DNA of 64,000 nt from Setoptus koraiensis (Eukaryota; Arthropoda): assembly GCA_048013815.1 (NCBI GenBank), contig CM106586.1:558001-622000 (forward strand), given 5' to 3'. Shown one piece after another: positions 31,021 through 42,105 of this stretch. How positions within the stretch are numbered: the stretch's first letter is position 1; each line of letters starts with the position of its first letter. The position numbers were made by a program, and so were the translations under genes. The notes beneath the pieces are model-generated. The model worked only from the letters and a program-made list of their open reading frames with translations, was not told the DNA's origin and did no database searches.

Positions 31021-31105
31021 AAATAGCACTGATTTGTTTTGTCACGTGAATAAACCTAGTCATAATCACCACCCCAATAGCAACTTAATTAAAATTAAGC
31101 GCTAA
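31021..31105 (+). mobile_element. HINE-like 3'-end fragment
   Basis: Only the last 85 bp: AAATAGCACTGATTTGTTTT, CACGTGAATAAACC, CAATAGCAA and the 3' hairpin with CGCTAA. Directly follows the terminus array. Confidence 0.8.
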
Positions 31106-32232
31106 AAACTTAGCAACCGTGGGACCGTCTGGTGTTCCCGTGGCACGCGCTTGGACAAATCGTGCGAAGACATCAACGGCCATTAAAATGTGAGTTTTGC
31201 CGTTTTTCGCGTTAATAGGGTGCAATAGCCCTTGACAGTTTGTCGTCGTTATTTTCCTGCGCTGGCATTGCTCACAACCGCCTATAGCCTTAGTTATCGA
31301 CTCTTCCATTTTAGGCCAGAAGTATTTTTCTCGGAGTATTTGCATGGTTTTTTCTACTCCGGGATGTTCATTAAACGGGCTGCCATGAATGTAATTTATG
31401 ACTTTTTCTATTCGTGCAGCTGGCACAACAATTTATTTGTCAGCCGTATAAATGATATCATTGATAACTTTATATCTATCGTCACCAAAATTTATGGCCT
31501 CTCTAATGGCTTTCAACTGACCATCCTCGTTCACGTCATCTGCCCATTGCTCTGGGTCTTTCGGAACTATCATCAAACAGGGAAACATGCATCTTTCAGG
31601 AACGTTGAAGGGCTCCACAGGGGCCCTAGATAGGCAATCAACGTCCAGATGCTCTTTCCCAGACTTAGAGATGATCTTTAAGTTGTATTCTGACAGCTGC
31701 ACGGCCCAGTTGGCGACTCGCCGTTGCAGCTCCTTTTTAACGTTGATGGCACATAATGCGCAATGATCCTTATGAATGGAAACTTCTTTGCCCACTATAT
31801 ATGGACGAAACTTGCTTACGCCAAACACAATCGCCAGCGCATCCAGCTCTGTCACGGGGTACCGCGACTCGGCGTCGGACAGACGTCTGCTTGCGCTGGC
31901 AATGATCCTATCACGTCCATCTGAGCCTTTTTGTAACAAGATTGCTCCAATACCCACGCGACTTGCGTCGGTCTTTAATGACGTTTCCGCCTGAAAGTCG
32001 TAATGGCCAATGCCTTCCGACGTCAGGAGAAGATTTATGAGGTCGTTAAAGGCTGTTTCCTCTTTCTCAGACCAGACCCAAACCTGGCCCTTCTTCGTGA
32101 GATCTGCTAATGGGCCACTAACTTGGGCGAAATTCGGCATGAACCGCCTGTAGTAGCCCATAGCACCTAAGAATCTCCTCACGTCAGACACGTTCTCGGG
32201 TCGGGGCAGATTCTTAATCGATCGATGCATCG
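31106..32232 (-). pseudogene. Gypsy-like pol fragment (RT thumb, RNase H, integrase start)
   Basis: The 265-residue frame (32230 to 31433) holds the end of RT (FLGAMGYYRRFMPNFA), RNase H (LKTDASRVGIGAILLQ, ELDALAIV, HKDHCALC) and CLSRAPVE. After a frame change near 31430, a 113-residue frame holds the HHCC zinc domain (H...H and C-x2-C in CEQCQRRK) and the first catalytic region of integrase (MAVDVFARFVQARA). It ends at the HINE 3' end. It is not the same lineage as copy 1 or copy 2. The start is cut near 32232, where a hAT fragment begins. Confidence 0.85.
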
Positions 32233-32235
32233 GAT

Positions 32236-32992
32236 GATGTCAACCGACATCACATATTAGGCGTTACAGCTATAACGCAAGACAATAAGATTTATCTTCT
32301 CTCACTGATCGACGATTCAACGAATTCGGCAACTGGTTCACGGATAGCCGAAATGGTCAAAAAAAGTATAGAGGAATTCATGACACCATCAAAAGTACTG
32401 GCTGTTGTGTCGGATGAAGCTGCGAATTGTAGATCAGCGCGTAGAATAAACCTCTAAAGGTAAGGACTCAGGACTTGGTAAATTACATTAATGGAAACAC
32501 AATTTTGAGAGCGACCCTGGACAAAGTGAACGGATTTACCCGTTTGGTTTAGGAATCATCCACCCAAGGGTACTCAACTCGACTGAAGATAATGAGTTTA
32601 TTGAAGAATCGCATTCATATTGAGTCAGTGTTGTTTAAGAGAGGTGATCTGTTCAACTCTGTTTTCAGCGATCTAATCAAGGATCTCAATTTTTGGATGA
32701 ATCTACAAGAGATCTCAGCAGCATACGAGCCGCTGCGTTAATTGACGAGATGCGAAACTTTCAAAAGCATTCGTAAAGATGATACAGTACGGCCTACACC
32801 TATATCGATCTTCAACTAAAACATTTCGTCCGCAAATTTTCGAAGCCTTTCTCACTCACTTCAAGAAGATAGACTTGGATTTGCTGCTGACATGTTATGC
32901 TTGCGATCTTTCATGCAGCTTGGATTTGCTAACGGAATGTGCGAGAGAAAGGGTGGATTTCAAAATTATTGATATAGCCAAAACAAGCCTCG
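32236..32992 (+). pseudogene. hAT transposase, central part, decayed
   Basis: The translation shows HHILGVTAITQDNKIYLLSL, VLAVVSDEAANCRSARR and later NRIHIESVLFKRGDLF and EDRLGFAADMLCLRSF, with several frame changes. This is the DUF659/RNase H-like core of hAT transposases, which cut and paste their own DNA. A HINE is inserted at 32993 and the C-terminal dimerisation region follows at 33919. Confidence 0.75.
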
Positions 32993-33918
32993 AGCGCTTA
33001 ATTTTTTGGATAGACGAGTATCGTTGGAATATGGATGCGAGTATGTGACAACATGTCGGAGATGATCATCTATGCCTATCGATCAGAGTAGCCGAAAAGA
33101 TGACAGAATGAATACAATTTCGAAATTCGAATACCAATTCGAATTTCGAAGTTCGAATTGTGACCATCAAATTCTGACCATCTAACTGAGAACTGTGACC
33201 ATCGAACATCGAACGTGAAACTATCATTGGGAATTCAGATTTTCAATTTTCGAATTTCGAAGTTCGAATTATGACGATCGAACTATGACCATCGAACTCC
33301 GACAATGCAGCCGAAACTATCATTAGGAATTCGAATTTTCAATTTTCGAATTTCGAAGTTCGAATTGCGACCATCGAATTGTGACCACCGAACTCTGACC
33401 ATCGAACATCGAACGAGCAGATGAAACTATCATTAGGAATTCGAATTTTCAATTTTCGAATTTCGAATTCCGAATTTCGAAATTCGAAGTTCGAATTGTG
33501 ACCATCGAACATCGAACGAGCGGCTGTCACTCTTATCAGAAATCTGAATTTTCAATTTCGAAGTTCGAAGTTCGAATTGCGACCATCGAATTGTGACCAC
33601 CGGACTCTGACCATCGAACATCGAACGAGCAGATGAAATTCTTATAAGAAATCCGAATTTTCAATTTTGAAGTTCAATTTGTCACCACCGAACTCCGCAC
33701 AAATGTGACCTAGTCAAATCTCCATAGGATTGCATACAAAATATTTTCGAGTGAAGCGATAATAGACCAAGTCGAATCTACATAGGAATACATGTGTTAT
33801 GTCTAGCAGGATTCTCACAAATTTGACTAAGTCAAACCTCCATAGGATTACATAGTCACGTGATTAAACGTATCCATCATCACTACCCCAGTAGCTACTT
33901 AATTAAAATTAAGCGCTA
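32993..33918 (+). mobile_element. HINE-like family IIb, complete but hairpin-less
   Basis: Starts ACAAG and goes directly to CCTCGAGCGCTTAATTTTTT, so the 20-bp hairpin found in all other starts is absent, with both borders exact. The IIb block, family II core and a normal 3' end (33895-33918) follow. It lies between two parts of a hAT transposase. Confidence 0.85.
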
Positions 33919-34458
33919 AAAATGGGAGCGAATGAGAAGGAGTGTTTTGCATCCATAGATGAGCATAAAATATACAGAGCCCAACGTGGAAAGTATACTT
34001 TGACTTCCAATGAGGAGAAGAGGTCAAAGTTCAAAGAGATCGCGCGCAGAATGGCTCAGCTTCGTCCGTCTTCTGCGAATACCGAGCGTTTATTCTCATC
34101 GCTAAAACACGTGCAAACGGACAAGAAATCACGCATGTCCATTGCAACGCTTGAGGAGCTGATGCGGATAAGAATTGAGGATAAGAACACGAAGACTGGC
34201 ATGAAACAAAAAGTTGCTGAAGACGATAGCTGCAGTAGTTCTGAAGACGAAATAGTTGCTGAAAATCCAGCACTGGCACCAGCATCATCGATGACAGATG
34301 ATAATGAACGCAGCTATTTCCTACAATATATTGTTGCCGATCAACCAGCTGCTGGCTCGTCTTCCTCTTCCCAAGATGGCGGTAGCCAAGACATGTCCTC
34401 CCAGCAACAATATGAAAAATACCGTAGAGCGCGCCAAGAAAGTCGATCAAATAAATAA
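33919..34458 (+). pseudogene. hAT transposase, C-terminal dimerisation domain
   Basis: A frame of about 178 residues. Residues about 47-85 read LRPSSANTERLFSSLKHVQT followed by RMSIATLEELMRIRIED, the characteristic hAT C-terminal dimerisation signature (S-x-x-x-E-R-x-F-S). An acidic Ser/Gln-rich tail follows and a stop at 34458. The ATG at 33922 is probably not natural. The frame is the continuation of 32236-32992 across the HINE. The domain itself has no stop. Confidence 0.85.
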
Positions 34459-34807
34459 ACCTCTTATCTGTCTGTTCAAATTAAATAAACTCTGAATCGA
34501 TCTTTGATGGATCGTTGAATTAAACACGCGTCTAAAAACAAAGGATTTGTCTCGCTGAGGTAAACATTTTGAGATAGGTTAATCCCCTTTGTTCTCGAGG
34601 CGCGTTTCGATAGACAAAGGGGATTAACTGCGATGAACACGTGTCCTAGACAAAGACGCGTGTTCATCGCAGACAGGTCAACCTTTCTAGACAAAGGTCA
34701 ACCAATTTGAAATCTCGCAGTTCATGTTCAGCCAGCCAACTATCAACATCGTTCAACTTAATACCACCGTCATTCTAATGACCATCGCAATCATTCAAGC
34801 ATTCAGA
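34459..34807. other. hAT 3' flank with three tandem hairpins
   Basis: No TIR recognised. The notable content is three contiguous stem-loops (34579-34627, 34628-34672, 34676-34703), each containing TAGACAAAG in one arm or in the loop. Confidence 0.6.
34579..34703. repeat. Three adjacent hairpins with TAGACAAAG motif
   Basis: Hairpin 1 arms TTAATCCCCTTTGT / ACAAAGGGGATTAA. Hairpin 2 arms CTGCGATGAACACG / CGTGTTCATCGCAG. Hairpin 3 arms GGTCAACCTTT / AAAGGTCAACC. The stems are perfect and the three are separated by 0 to 3 bases. Confidence 0.85.
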
Positions 34808-35090
34808 ATGTCGGACCAACCAGAAGACCAACAGCTGATAAAACTTATGAGACATCTTGGTGTGAACTCAAACGAGTATAAACACATGTTTATTAAGCCG
34901 AAGCCAAGATTTACAATACCAGGCGATTTGCAGTTTCAGAAACACACGGAGAACGAATCTTTATGGAAGAATTTGACGAGCTACTTGAGTATTTATTGGC
35001 TAGCAACAAGGATGAAAATGAAATTAGTGAGATCATAGACAATTTTCTGGATCCAGCGCCCTGGCGCAACATATATCAAGAACTGACATA
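34808..35090 (+). pseudogene. Small gene of unrecognised family (copy 1)
   Basis: First frame from an ATG at 34808 (or 34724): MSDQPEDQQLIKLMRHLGVN ... MFIKPKPRFTIPGD. A second overlapping frame gives MEEFDELLEYLLASNKDENE ... IYQELT and a stop at about 35090. A polyadenylation signal AATAAA follows near 35141. The N-terminal L-x-x-L-x-x-HLG and the C-terminal RI-x-M-(D/E)-EF pattern are shared with the 77-residue ORF at 43600-43833, so I read the two frames as one gene with a frame change near 34950. Function unknown. Confidence 0.4.
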
Positions 35091-35196
35091 AAAAAGGATT
35101 TATTGTTCATTAGAAAATTACATAGATTTTTACATGTAGAATAAAAAGAAACAAATGCTAGCATTTTCGTATTAAAAAAGCAAATTCCACTCTATC

Positions 35197-35331
35197 ACCA
35201 GGATAAATTCTTGAAAAACTTTCTAGAGACAGCTAGCACTTATCACTTCTTAATAAACTGTCCAAACCTCTAAGATTGTTCACTGGAAAAATTAAGCGCT
35301 CTTATACTGGTATAATCAGTATAACTTGTTT
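35197..35331 (-). mobile_element. HINE-like family I, 5'-end stub
   Basis: Begins at CACCAGGATAAATTCTTGAA and ends with AATTAAGCGCTC, arms TTATACTG / CAGTATAA, ACTTGT. It is identical in layout to 3850-3999. Confidence 0.85.
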
Positions 35332-36020
35332 ACGGTGAGAACATGTTCAAAAATCGCAGTATTCATATCGACTTGGGCGTTCGAAAAATTTCTCTGCAGG
35401 GTGAACGGGCAAGTGCACGCTGATGAGACTTGCTATGGCTGTTGATGATAGTAAGCAGCACGAATGTAGAAAAAACTAGCAATTTTTTACGGTGAGAACA
35501 TGTTCAAAAATCGCAGTATTCATATCGACTTGGGCGTTCGAAAAATTTCTCTGCAGGGTGAACGGGCAAGTGCACGCTGATGAGACTTGCTATGGCTGTT
35601 GATGATAGTAAGCAGCACGAATGTAGAAAAAACTAGCAATTTTTTACGGTGAGAACATGTTCAAAAATCGCAGTATTCATATCGACTTGGGCGTTCGAAA
35701 AATTTCTCTGCAGGGTGAACGGGCAAGTGCACGCTGATGAGACTTGCTATGGTTGTTGATGATAGTAAGCAGCACGAATGTAGAAAAAACTAGCAATTTT
35801 TTACGGTGAGAACATGTTCAAAAATCACAGTATTCATATCGACTTGGGCGTTCGAAAAATTTCTCTGCAGGGTGAACGGGCAAGTGTACGCTGATGAGAC
35901 TTGCTATAGTTGTTGATGATAGTGAGCAGCACGAATGTAGAAAAAACTAGCGATTTCTTAAGGTGAGAACATGTTCAAAAATCGCAGTATTCATATCGAC
36001 TGGGGCGTTCGAAAAATTTC
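35332..36020 (-). repeat. 157-bp satellite array, family III type
   Basis: GGTGAGAACATGTTCAAAAA occurs at about 35334, 35491, 35648, 35805 and 35962, exactly 157 bp apart. Read on the minus strand, the units share GAACATGTTC-CACC, GAAATTTT and ATATGAATA at the same spacing as the family I satellite. They are therefore diverged copies of one ancestral unit. Confidence 0.9.
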
Positions 36021-36039
36021 AGACTCATCCGCTCGACGC

Positions 36040-37851
36040 AAGCCCACGATATTCACGTGGGTAGAACAAATTAGTGCTTTTTTCAACTAGAAAAAAATAG
36101 CACGGTGAAAGCTGTACTGTGAGAAATAAACTAGATAAATTTAGAACACTCAAAGCTTACAATGTTGATTAGTTGAATTTAGCACATATAATGCTATGGG
36201 TGTTGTAGCGAATAGCGACCCAGTCAGATTTCGATGAAACTTTACACATCGGGCCCGTGGGGCCCCCTGACAACAGTTTGAGTGGTCCGAAAGTGCGGAA
36301 ACTTCCGGTTCCGGTTTTACAAAAACATTGAGATACAGATTTGAAACTCACTAGATAACTGAAACTGTGCATGCGGAATACGATCATGTCTATTTCAAGT
36401 CTGTACGACTTCCGGTTCACGAGATATTTGGTTAAAACTGCTGAGAGGGCGTCGACGGGACGAACTATCCGCGCGCCTGAATGAATTCGTGCGCTCAGAG
36501 GCTCATGCAATTTATCACACAAGCTGGCACAGCCTTTTTTCTGTGCCAAAAACATGTCTCCAGTTCGTTCTTTCACCTTCATTCCTGTGTGGATTGCAGT
36601 CACCTGAGCGGAGGGTAGAGGGCGCAGCCCGATACCCGAAGCGCTCATCAACCCTACCCGAAGGGTTCCCGTCGCACGCAGTCGTCGCGTGAGCGACGAC
36701 GGAGATGTGACGGCCTCCAGAATACGAGGCCGCAGGCCGAGTTTTCAGACCCATCGCATGTTCATCCCCGAGCGCAGCGAAGCAATAATTCGGTCACTTC
36801 CGGTCTTCAAACCCTTGTAATATCTCTATTTCTAGACAACCGGAAGTTGCAGAGAGCTGAATATTATTTCATCGTGTTCAGCGTAGCTTGAAACGTCTCT
36901 CTGGTGAATTTCGGAGCTCTATCTTTAACTTTATGTAAAACCGGAACCGGAAGTTTCCGCACTTTCGGACCAACTTTTCCGGTCTATTGGGGTCAAGAAG
37001 TACCCGTACCGGAAGTTTCACCAAAATCGGGGCGGGTCGCTATTCGCTACAACAACCAATGCTATGCGCGTTCACTCACTAGACGCGATTAGCACGCTCA
37101 AAGCTGAGATGCTAACTAGATGAATTTAGCACAGCAGAAGGCTAGCTGTCTACAATTCGGATTTAGTACACTGGAAGCTAGAGGTGTTGGAACTAGAAGA
37201 TTGTATAACAGTAGAAGCTACTCAGAATGACTACTGCTTCTCAGCACTGTTGATTCTAATGTAGATTGAACTAGACGAGAGTAACACGCTCAATGCTGCG
37301 ATGCTAACTAGATGAATTCACATAGTGGAAAATTGCGTCCTGGTGTATGTATTGAAATCATTAATTGTGGCAAAACTAACCGATGAAAATGCACCAATTT
37401 TTGCATGCAGGCAGCAGACATGTGTATCTAACTATGGTGAAAATTTGAGAAACCTGGATCTAGTTTGTGATACTCTTTAGATGGTATGAAACGACCAAAC
37501 GATCAATTTGAGTAGCACACCGCACATGGAGCGCGCGCTATAGCACATTGTGCGCCATTGCGTCCTGGTGTATGTATTTAAATTAATTATCGTGGCCAAA
37601 GACGCATAATTCGGTCATTTTACGTAATAGCTGAGAAAATGTCAGATCACTGCACCCACGCGTATAATTAACCTTGTATTGTATCCGGTAGATATAAATC
37701 ATCCGTAAAACTAGAGGTTTGACGTCTTCCAACATTGGATATCCAAAGAGGAGGCAAAAAGCTTGTCATATACGCCCCCGAATTTTCCATCGATACTCGT
37801 CCACTCAAAAAATTAAGCGCTCGAAATACTGATTTGATCAGTATTACTTGT
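36040..37851 (-). mobile_element. HINE-like family III, minus strand, hosting a TIR element
   Basis: The 5' end at 37851 is complete (AATTAAGCGCTC, AATACTGAT / ATCAGTATT, ACTTG). The subterminal sequence is CATCGATACTCGTCCACTC. The body is about 192-bp family III units and two GCGTCCTGGTGTATGTATT blocks about 200 bp apart. The 3' side is cut just before the hairpin, at the CACGTGGGTAGAAC block. A TIR element is nested at 36198-37057. Confidence 0.75.
36198..37057 (+). mobile_element. TIR DNA element with 8-bp duplication (AATGCTAT)
   Basis: Left GGGTGTTGTAGCGAATAGCG and right GGTCGCTATTCGCTACAACA plus ACC. Perfect duplication AATGCTAT at 36190-36197 and 37058-37065. Mirrored CCGGAAGTGCGGAAACTTCC and GGAAGTTTCCGCACTTTCGG blocks flank the GACGGAGATGTGACGGCC core. 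Non-coding. Confidence 0.9.
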
Positions 37852-37874
37852 TTCTTTCGAAAATGAATTAAACA

Positions 37875-38189
37875 CGCACAGACAGGTCTAAAAGTCGATA
37901 TTAATTGAATTTCAATGAGTAAGAGATTCAGATTAATTTTATTTTTTCTTTGGTTCGTCGTGGGTGTAAATTTCTTATAGAAGACCCGGAGAGGGGGGTT
38001 CTGGCTCAACTATCTCAGTTTATTGCGAAGAAGGCAATGTTGTCTCGTTCTGTTGTCGCGCAACTACCTCGTCAGTATCTCGTGATCTACTCCAATGAGT
38101 CGGATTCGCGCTAAAGGTAACACAAAATTAATCTGAATCCATTACTCATTAAAATTCAATTAATATCGACTTTTAGACCTGTCTGTGCG
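37875..38189. mobile_element. MITE with 67-bp terminal inverted repeats
   Basis: Arms 37875-37941 and 38123-38189 begin CGCACAGACAGGTCTAAAAG and match with about four differences over 67 bp. The interior (180 bp) is non-coding. No clear target duplication. Confidence 0.8.
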
Positions 38190-38647
38190 ATTTTCTGATG
38201 ATAGTCTCAGCTTCTCTGCCGGAGTTCGATGGTCAGAGTTCGATGGTCACATTTCGAACTTCGAAATTCGATTTTCTAGTGATTGTTTCATCTGCTCTGT
38301 CAATGTTCGTAGTTCAGTGTCCGAAGTTCGATGGTTACAATTGGAAGTTCGGTGGTAACAATTCGAAATTCGAAATTGAAAATTCAAATATCTGATGATA
38401 GTTTCATCTGCTTCGTTGAAGTTCGATGATCAGATTTCGATAGTGGTGGGCAATCAACATGTGTATCATGCTGCGATAGAAATTTGAAGAACTTGTATTT
38501 ATTTGGTCGCTCCTCGGCTGCTCTGATCTGACAAGCATAGTTGTTTATCTCCGACATGTTATCACATACTCCGGTCTATGTTCCAAGGATACTCGTTTAT
38601 CCAAAAAATTAAGCGCTCGAGATACTGATTGAATCAGTATCACTTGT
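38190..38647 (-). mobile_element. HINE-like family IIb, 5' part, inside pol copy 2
   Basis: The 5' end at 38647 (AATTAAGCGCTCG, arms GATACTGAT / ATCAGTATC, ACTTGT) interrupts gypsy-like copy 2 at the RNase H start. Copy 1 (13730) shows the uninterrupted sequence. It is 3'-truncated at 38190. Confidence 0.85.
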
Positions 38648-41482
38648 CTTAGGTGAGCTCTGTTGTTGAAGTGGACTAGGCATGGCGAAGAAGTTAATGC
38701 CCTTTTTATATCTTCCCAGGCCTTTTGACATTCTGCGGTCCATTCGAATTTGACGTCGTCTTTTGTTAATTCCAGTAAGGGGGCTGCCCTACTGGAGTAG
38801 TTTTCTATGAATTTTCTGTAGTATGATGCTATGCCGTTAAATCTTTTGACTTCCTTTGCGTTTGTTGGGGCTTTCATCTTGTCTATTGCAGCGGTCTTGT
38901 CTGGATCTGGGTGTATTCCTTTCTGGTCTATGTAGTGACCTAGAAATCTTATAGCGCGCATACCGAATTGGCATTTGTTCGATTGCTTTAACGTGTTCAT
39001 CCCACGTCTGGGATGCGATTATCACGTCGTCCAGATATACGAGGCATTCCTTGCCTTTTAGACCAATTAGAACTGTATCCATTAATTTTTGGAATGTGCT
39101 GCCAGAGTTTCTCAGTCCGAACGGCATTCGGGTGAATTGATAGTGCCCATTCGGCGTCTTAAAAGCTGTAGCTTCGATGGAGTCTGGGTCCATCGGTACT
39201 TGCCAATATCCTGAGTTTAGGTCCATGGTTGTAAAGTAATTCGCTTTATTAAATGAGTCTAAAGCGTCATCGATTCTCGGGAGAGGATAAACCCAAGGTT
39301 TAGTAACGGCATTCACTTTTCTGTAATCGATGCAAAATCTCAGAGTACCATCCTTCTTTTTCACCATGACGATTGGTGATGCCCAGGGTGACTCTGAGTC
39401 CTCTATAATGCCCTTAGACAGCATGTCTTCACATTGTCTGTCTATTTCTTCTTTTTCTGCTGGGGAATATCTTCTGAGTGGTTGATTAATAGGTTTAGCA
39501 TCTCTTTCGAGGTCTATCTTGTGTGCCATTAACTTTGTTTTTCCTACGTGTCCATCTATGGATACTACATCTTGGTATTTATGTAACAGTTCCACTATTT
39601 GATTTCTTTGGCCAGCGTCCAAAGTTTCGCCCGTAATTGTACTTTTATCTATTTCGCCCTTTTTAAATGTCTTTGTGTGTTTATCATTTTGCGGGCCGGG
39701 TTTTTCGTGTTGTTCCCACGAACCTAATGTTGTGTTTTTCTGCACTTTCAGCGGCTTGTTGGTTACATTTGTTATTCCTATGTGGCACAGGTTGTCCCTG
39801 CCTTTGGTCACGCAATGCGGTATTACGTGTCCAGTTCTGTGACCGTGAGGTTTGATTATTACCTCTTGGTTGCCCATTGCTCCTTTAACTTGGATTTGTG
39901 TTATACTTCTTGGTGGCAGGGTAATTGTCTGTAGTGTTTGGATTTTCTGCTTTTGCCCTTGAGTCGTGATCTCCTTATCTGTAACCAAAACTTGTTCTCT
40001 GAAGTATACCATTTCTCCTTCTGGATCTGGTAACATTTTGAATTCTTTCATTAGGTCAGTTCCTAACAGGAACTGTGTATTCAGTTTAGCAACCACCGTA
40101 ACCCTGACGTTTCCTTGTTTTATAATCTTGCCAATTTGCACCTTTAAATTGATTATTGAGTCGCCCATTGTTGTAAGTTCTTTGCCGTCGGCTTCTATGA
40201 GTTTCCGGTTGCACTTAATTCTATCTAGCCTTAATAGTTTTGCAAGGCTGATATCTATCACCGATCTGGCTGCCCCTGTGTCAATCATAGCGTTGATTGT
40301 ATGTCCATTGATTAGGACCTTCTGCATTAAGGGGTCATCCGCGTTATTAGCGTGAAAAATTGCGTTAGTACGGCTTTGTATGATGTTTCCGCTATTTCTG
40401 TTGTTGTAACCTCTGCTTTGTCCTCGCCCCCTTCCGTTATACCTGTTGGTTGGGTTGCGATGTCGCTCGTTATTATTTCTACCCCTGTTGCGTTCTGTTG
40501 GCACTCTTTGTTGATTTCTGTTTGATTGGTTGTTCGTCGACTTCTGATGGTTATTCTTCAAGAGCCAGCATTCACTCTTGATATGGCCAGATTTATTGCA
40601 ATGATAGCAGACTTTATCTTTACTTCCGGCGGGTCTTTGGTTGCTCGTCGAAGGTCTGCTATAATTGTGGGGGTGCCTTTGGGGTTTATTGAAGTGTGTC
40701 GAAATGGCTGACACCTTGATTTCACCTTTTTGTATGGCGAAAGTCTGTTCAAGTAGACGGGCCTTGTGATCTAGGTCGTCTATTGTTTTGGGTTCAGTAG
40801 CAGCTAACGCACTTTGTAGTTCAGGGAGCATTCTTTCCTGAATCTTCCATACTATTTTCTGCATGCCCCCATCTTCTTTTGCCAGGTTAGGGAAAGCGTC
40901 ATGAAGGTGAAACTCCATGTCGTTGATAAAACTAGTGGCAGGTTCGTTAGGCTTCTGCCTGCGGTTCTCGAGCAATTGTCGTAGTTTGGCCATATAGTCG
41001 TAGTCGATGAAATTGCTGTTGAACAACTCCTCAAGTTCCTCTAACTTTTCGATTTTTGAAGGTAAGATTCTCATCATGTACCAGGATAAGGCGGATCTTT
41101 CGAGGTAGGGCGACATTCTCTTTATTGCTTGAGCGTCGGACCATTCATTAGCGTCACAGCACAGCTTGAAGTGGCGAATCTTGGGGGTCACAATAAGACT
41201 TTTCTGTTCTGACATCTTGATGTCTTGAGCTATTGATAAATTTTCTTTTTCTAAAGTAATGCACAGTTCTTGAGCCTCTTTTGCTTCGGCTTTGTACTCG
41301 TTTAATAGGTTGTAGACCACAGTATAATCGTCAATTAACTGTTGACCGATTTGTTTTGCGGTAGGACTCTCGTAGAGAGTGTCGCTGCGTAATCTTGCTG
41401 TGTCTATTAATGATAGTAGATTGTTGATTTTCTTGTTGAAGTCACTTATTGTTATTCTGGGCGATTTTAGCGTGGTCGCCAT
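38648..41482 (-). pseudogene. Gypsy-like gag-pol, copy 2 (truncated)
   Basis: One continuous frame of 881 residues from ATG 41482: Gag helical region, one zinc knuckle CYHCNKSGHIKSEC (about residue 297), an Arg/Asn-rich linker, aspartic protease (MIDTGAARSVID, about residue 400) and reverse transcriptase (RFCIDYRKVN, FGLRNSGSTFQ, catalytic YLDD about residue 816). Gag and Pol are thus fused without a frameshift. Near 38975 the frame breaks (a short deletion inside RT); the correct frame resumes as KCQFGMRAIRFLGHYID and runs to the HINE at 38647, where RNase H would begin. The shared region (38648-38965) is about 97-98% identical to copy 1 by eye. It would encode the element capsid and replication enzymes if complete. 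Confidence 0.9.
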
Positions 41483-41695
41483 GCGTTGAAGTTGTGACTT
41501 GTTGCGAATGCGGAAGGTATTACTTCAGCTTTAGCTATGGCTAAGAGAGTTAGTTGATTGGTTGGTTGGTTGGTTGATTGATTAAATTGAATCTGCTTTA
41601 CGGCAGTAAATTTTGTGCAATTAAGTTTTGCGCGGTAAATTTTGTGTAAATAATAGGTTTTGAAGATATATAATGTAAGTTTTATATGGTTTTAT

Positions 41696-42091
41696 TTAAT
41701 TATCATGTGCTACGTTGTCTGTTTGATATCCAGGGTCTGATTCCCATTGGAGTTCTTGTTCTTCCATTTCCGCTATGTCCCGTTCTATTTGACGTAGGAG
41801 TTCTTCTTGTTCTCTTAGAGCGTTGTTATATCGCCTGGTGGAGCTGGAGGGGCTGGAAGAGTTGAAAGAGATGGGAGAGCTGGAGGAGCTGGAGGAACTG
41901 GAAGAATTTGGGTCGTCCTGGATGCTATATAGTTCGTAAATTATTTCCACTTCGTCGCCACAATCGCGAACTGTGTTATCTTCACTATAATTGCAGATCA
42001 CAGTCTCGTCGTCGGACCAATATATTATAGTTGAATCGTCGGAGTGGTAGTCAATAATGTTTGACGCGTTGTTTTTGTTTGTATTGGCCAT
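41696..42091 (-). CDS. Accessory ORF B upstream of gag (acidic, 131 aa)
   Basis: Intact frame from ATG 42091 to stop 41696. The N-terminal half is very acidic with D/E-S/T motifs (YHSDDSTIIYWSDDETVI, EVEIIYELYSIQDD), then a run of ten serines and SSSP blocks, then a helical tail (EQEELLRQIERDIAEMEEQE). No known domain. It starts 14 bp after ORF A ends and lies about 210 bp before gag on the same strand. A shorter homologue is kept at 15036-15293 in copy 1, in the same order. Possible roles are regulator or assembly factor, but this is speculation. Confidence 0.75.
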   Translation of the reverse strand: MANTNKNNASNIIDYHSDDSTIIYWSDDETVICNYSEDNTVRDCGDEVEIIYELYSIQDDPNSSSSSSSSSSPISFNSSSPSSSTRRYNNALREQEELLRQIERDIAEMEEQELQWESDPGYQTDNVAHDN

Positions 42092-42105
42092 GCAAGATTC
42101 TTTAT

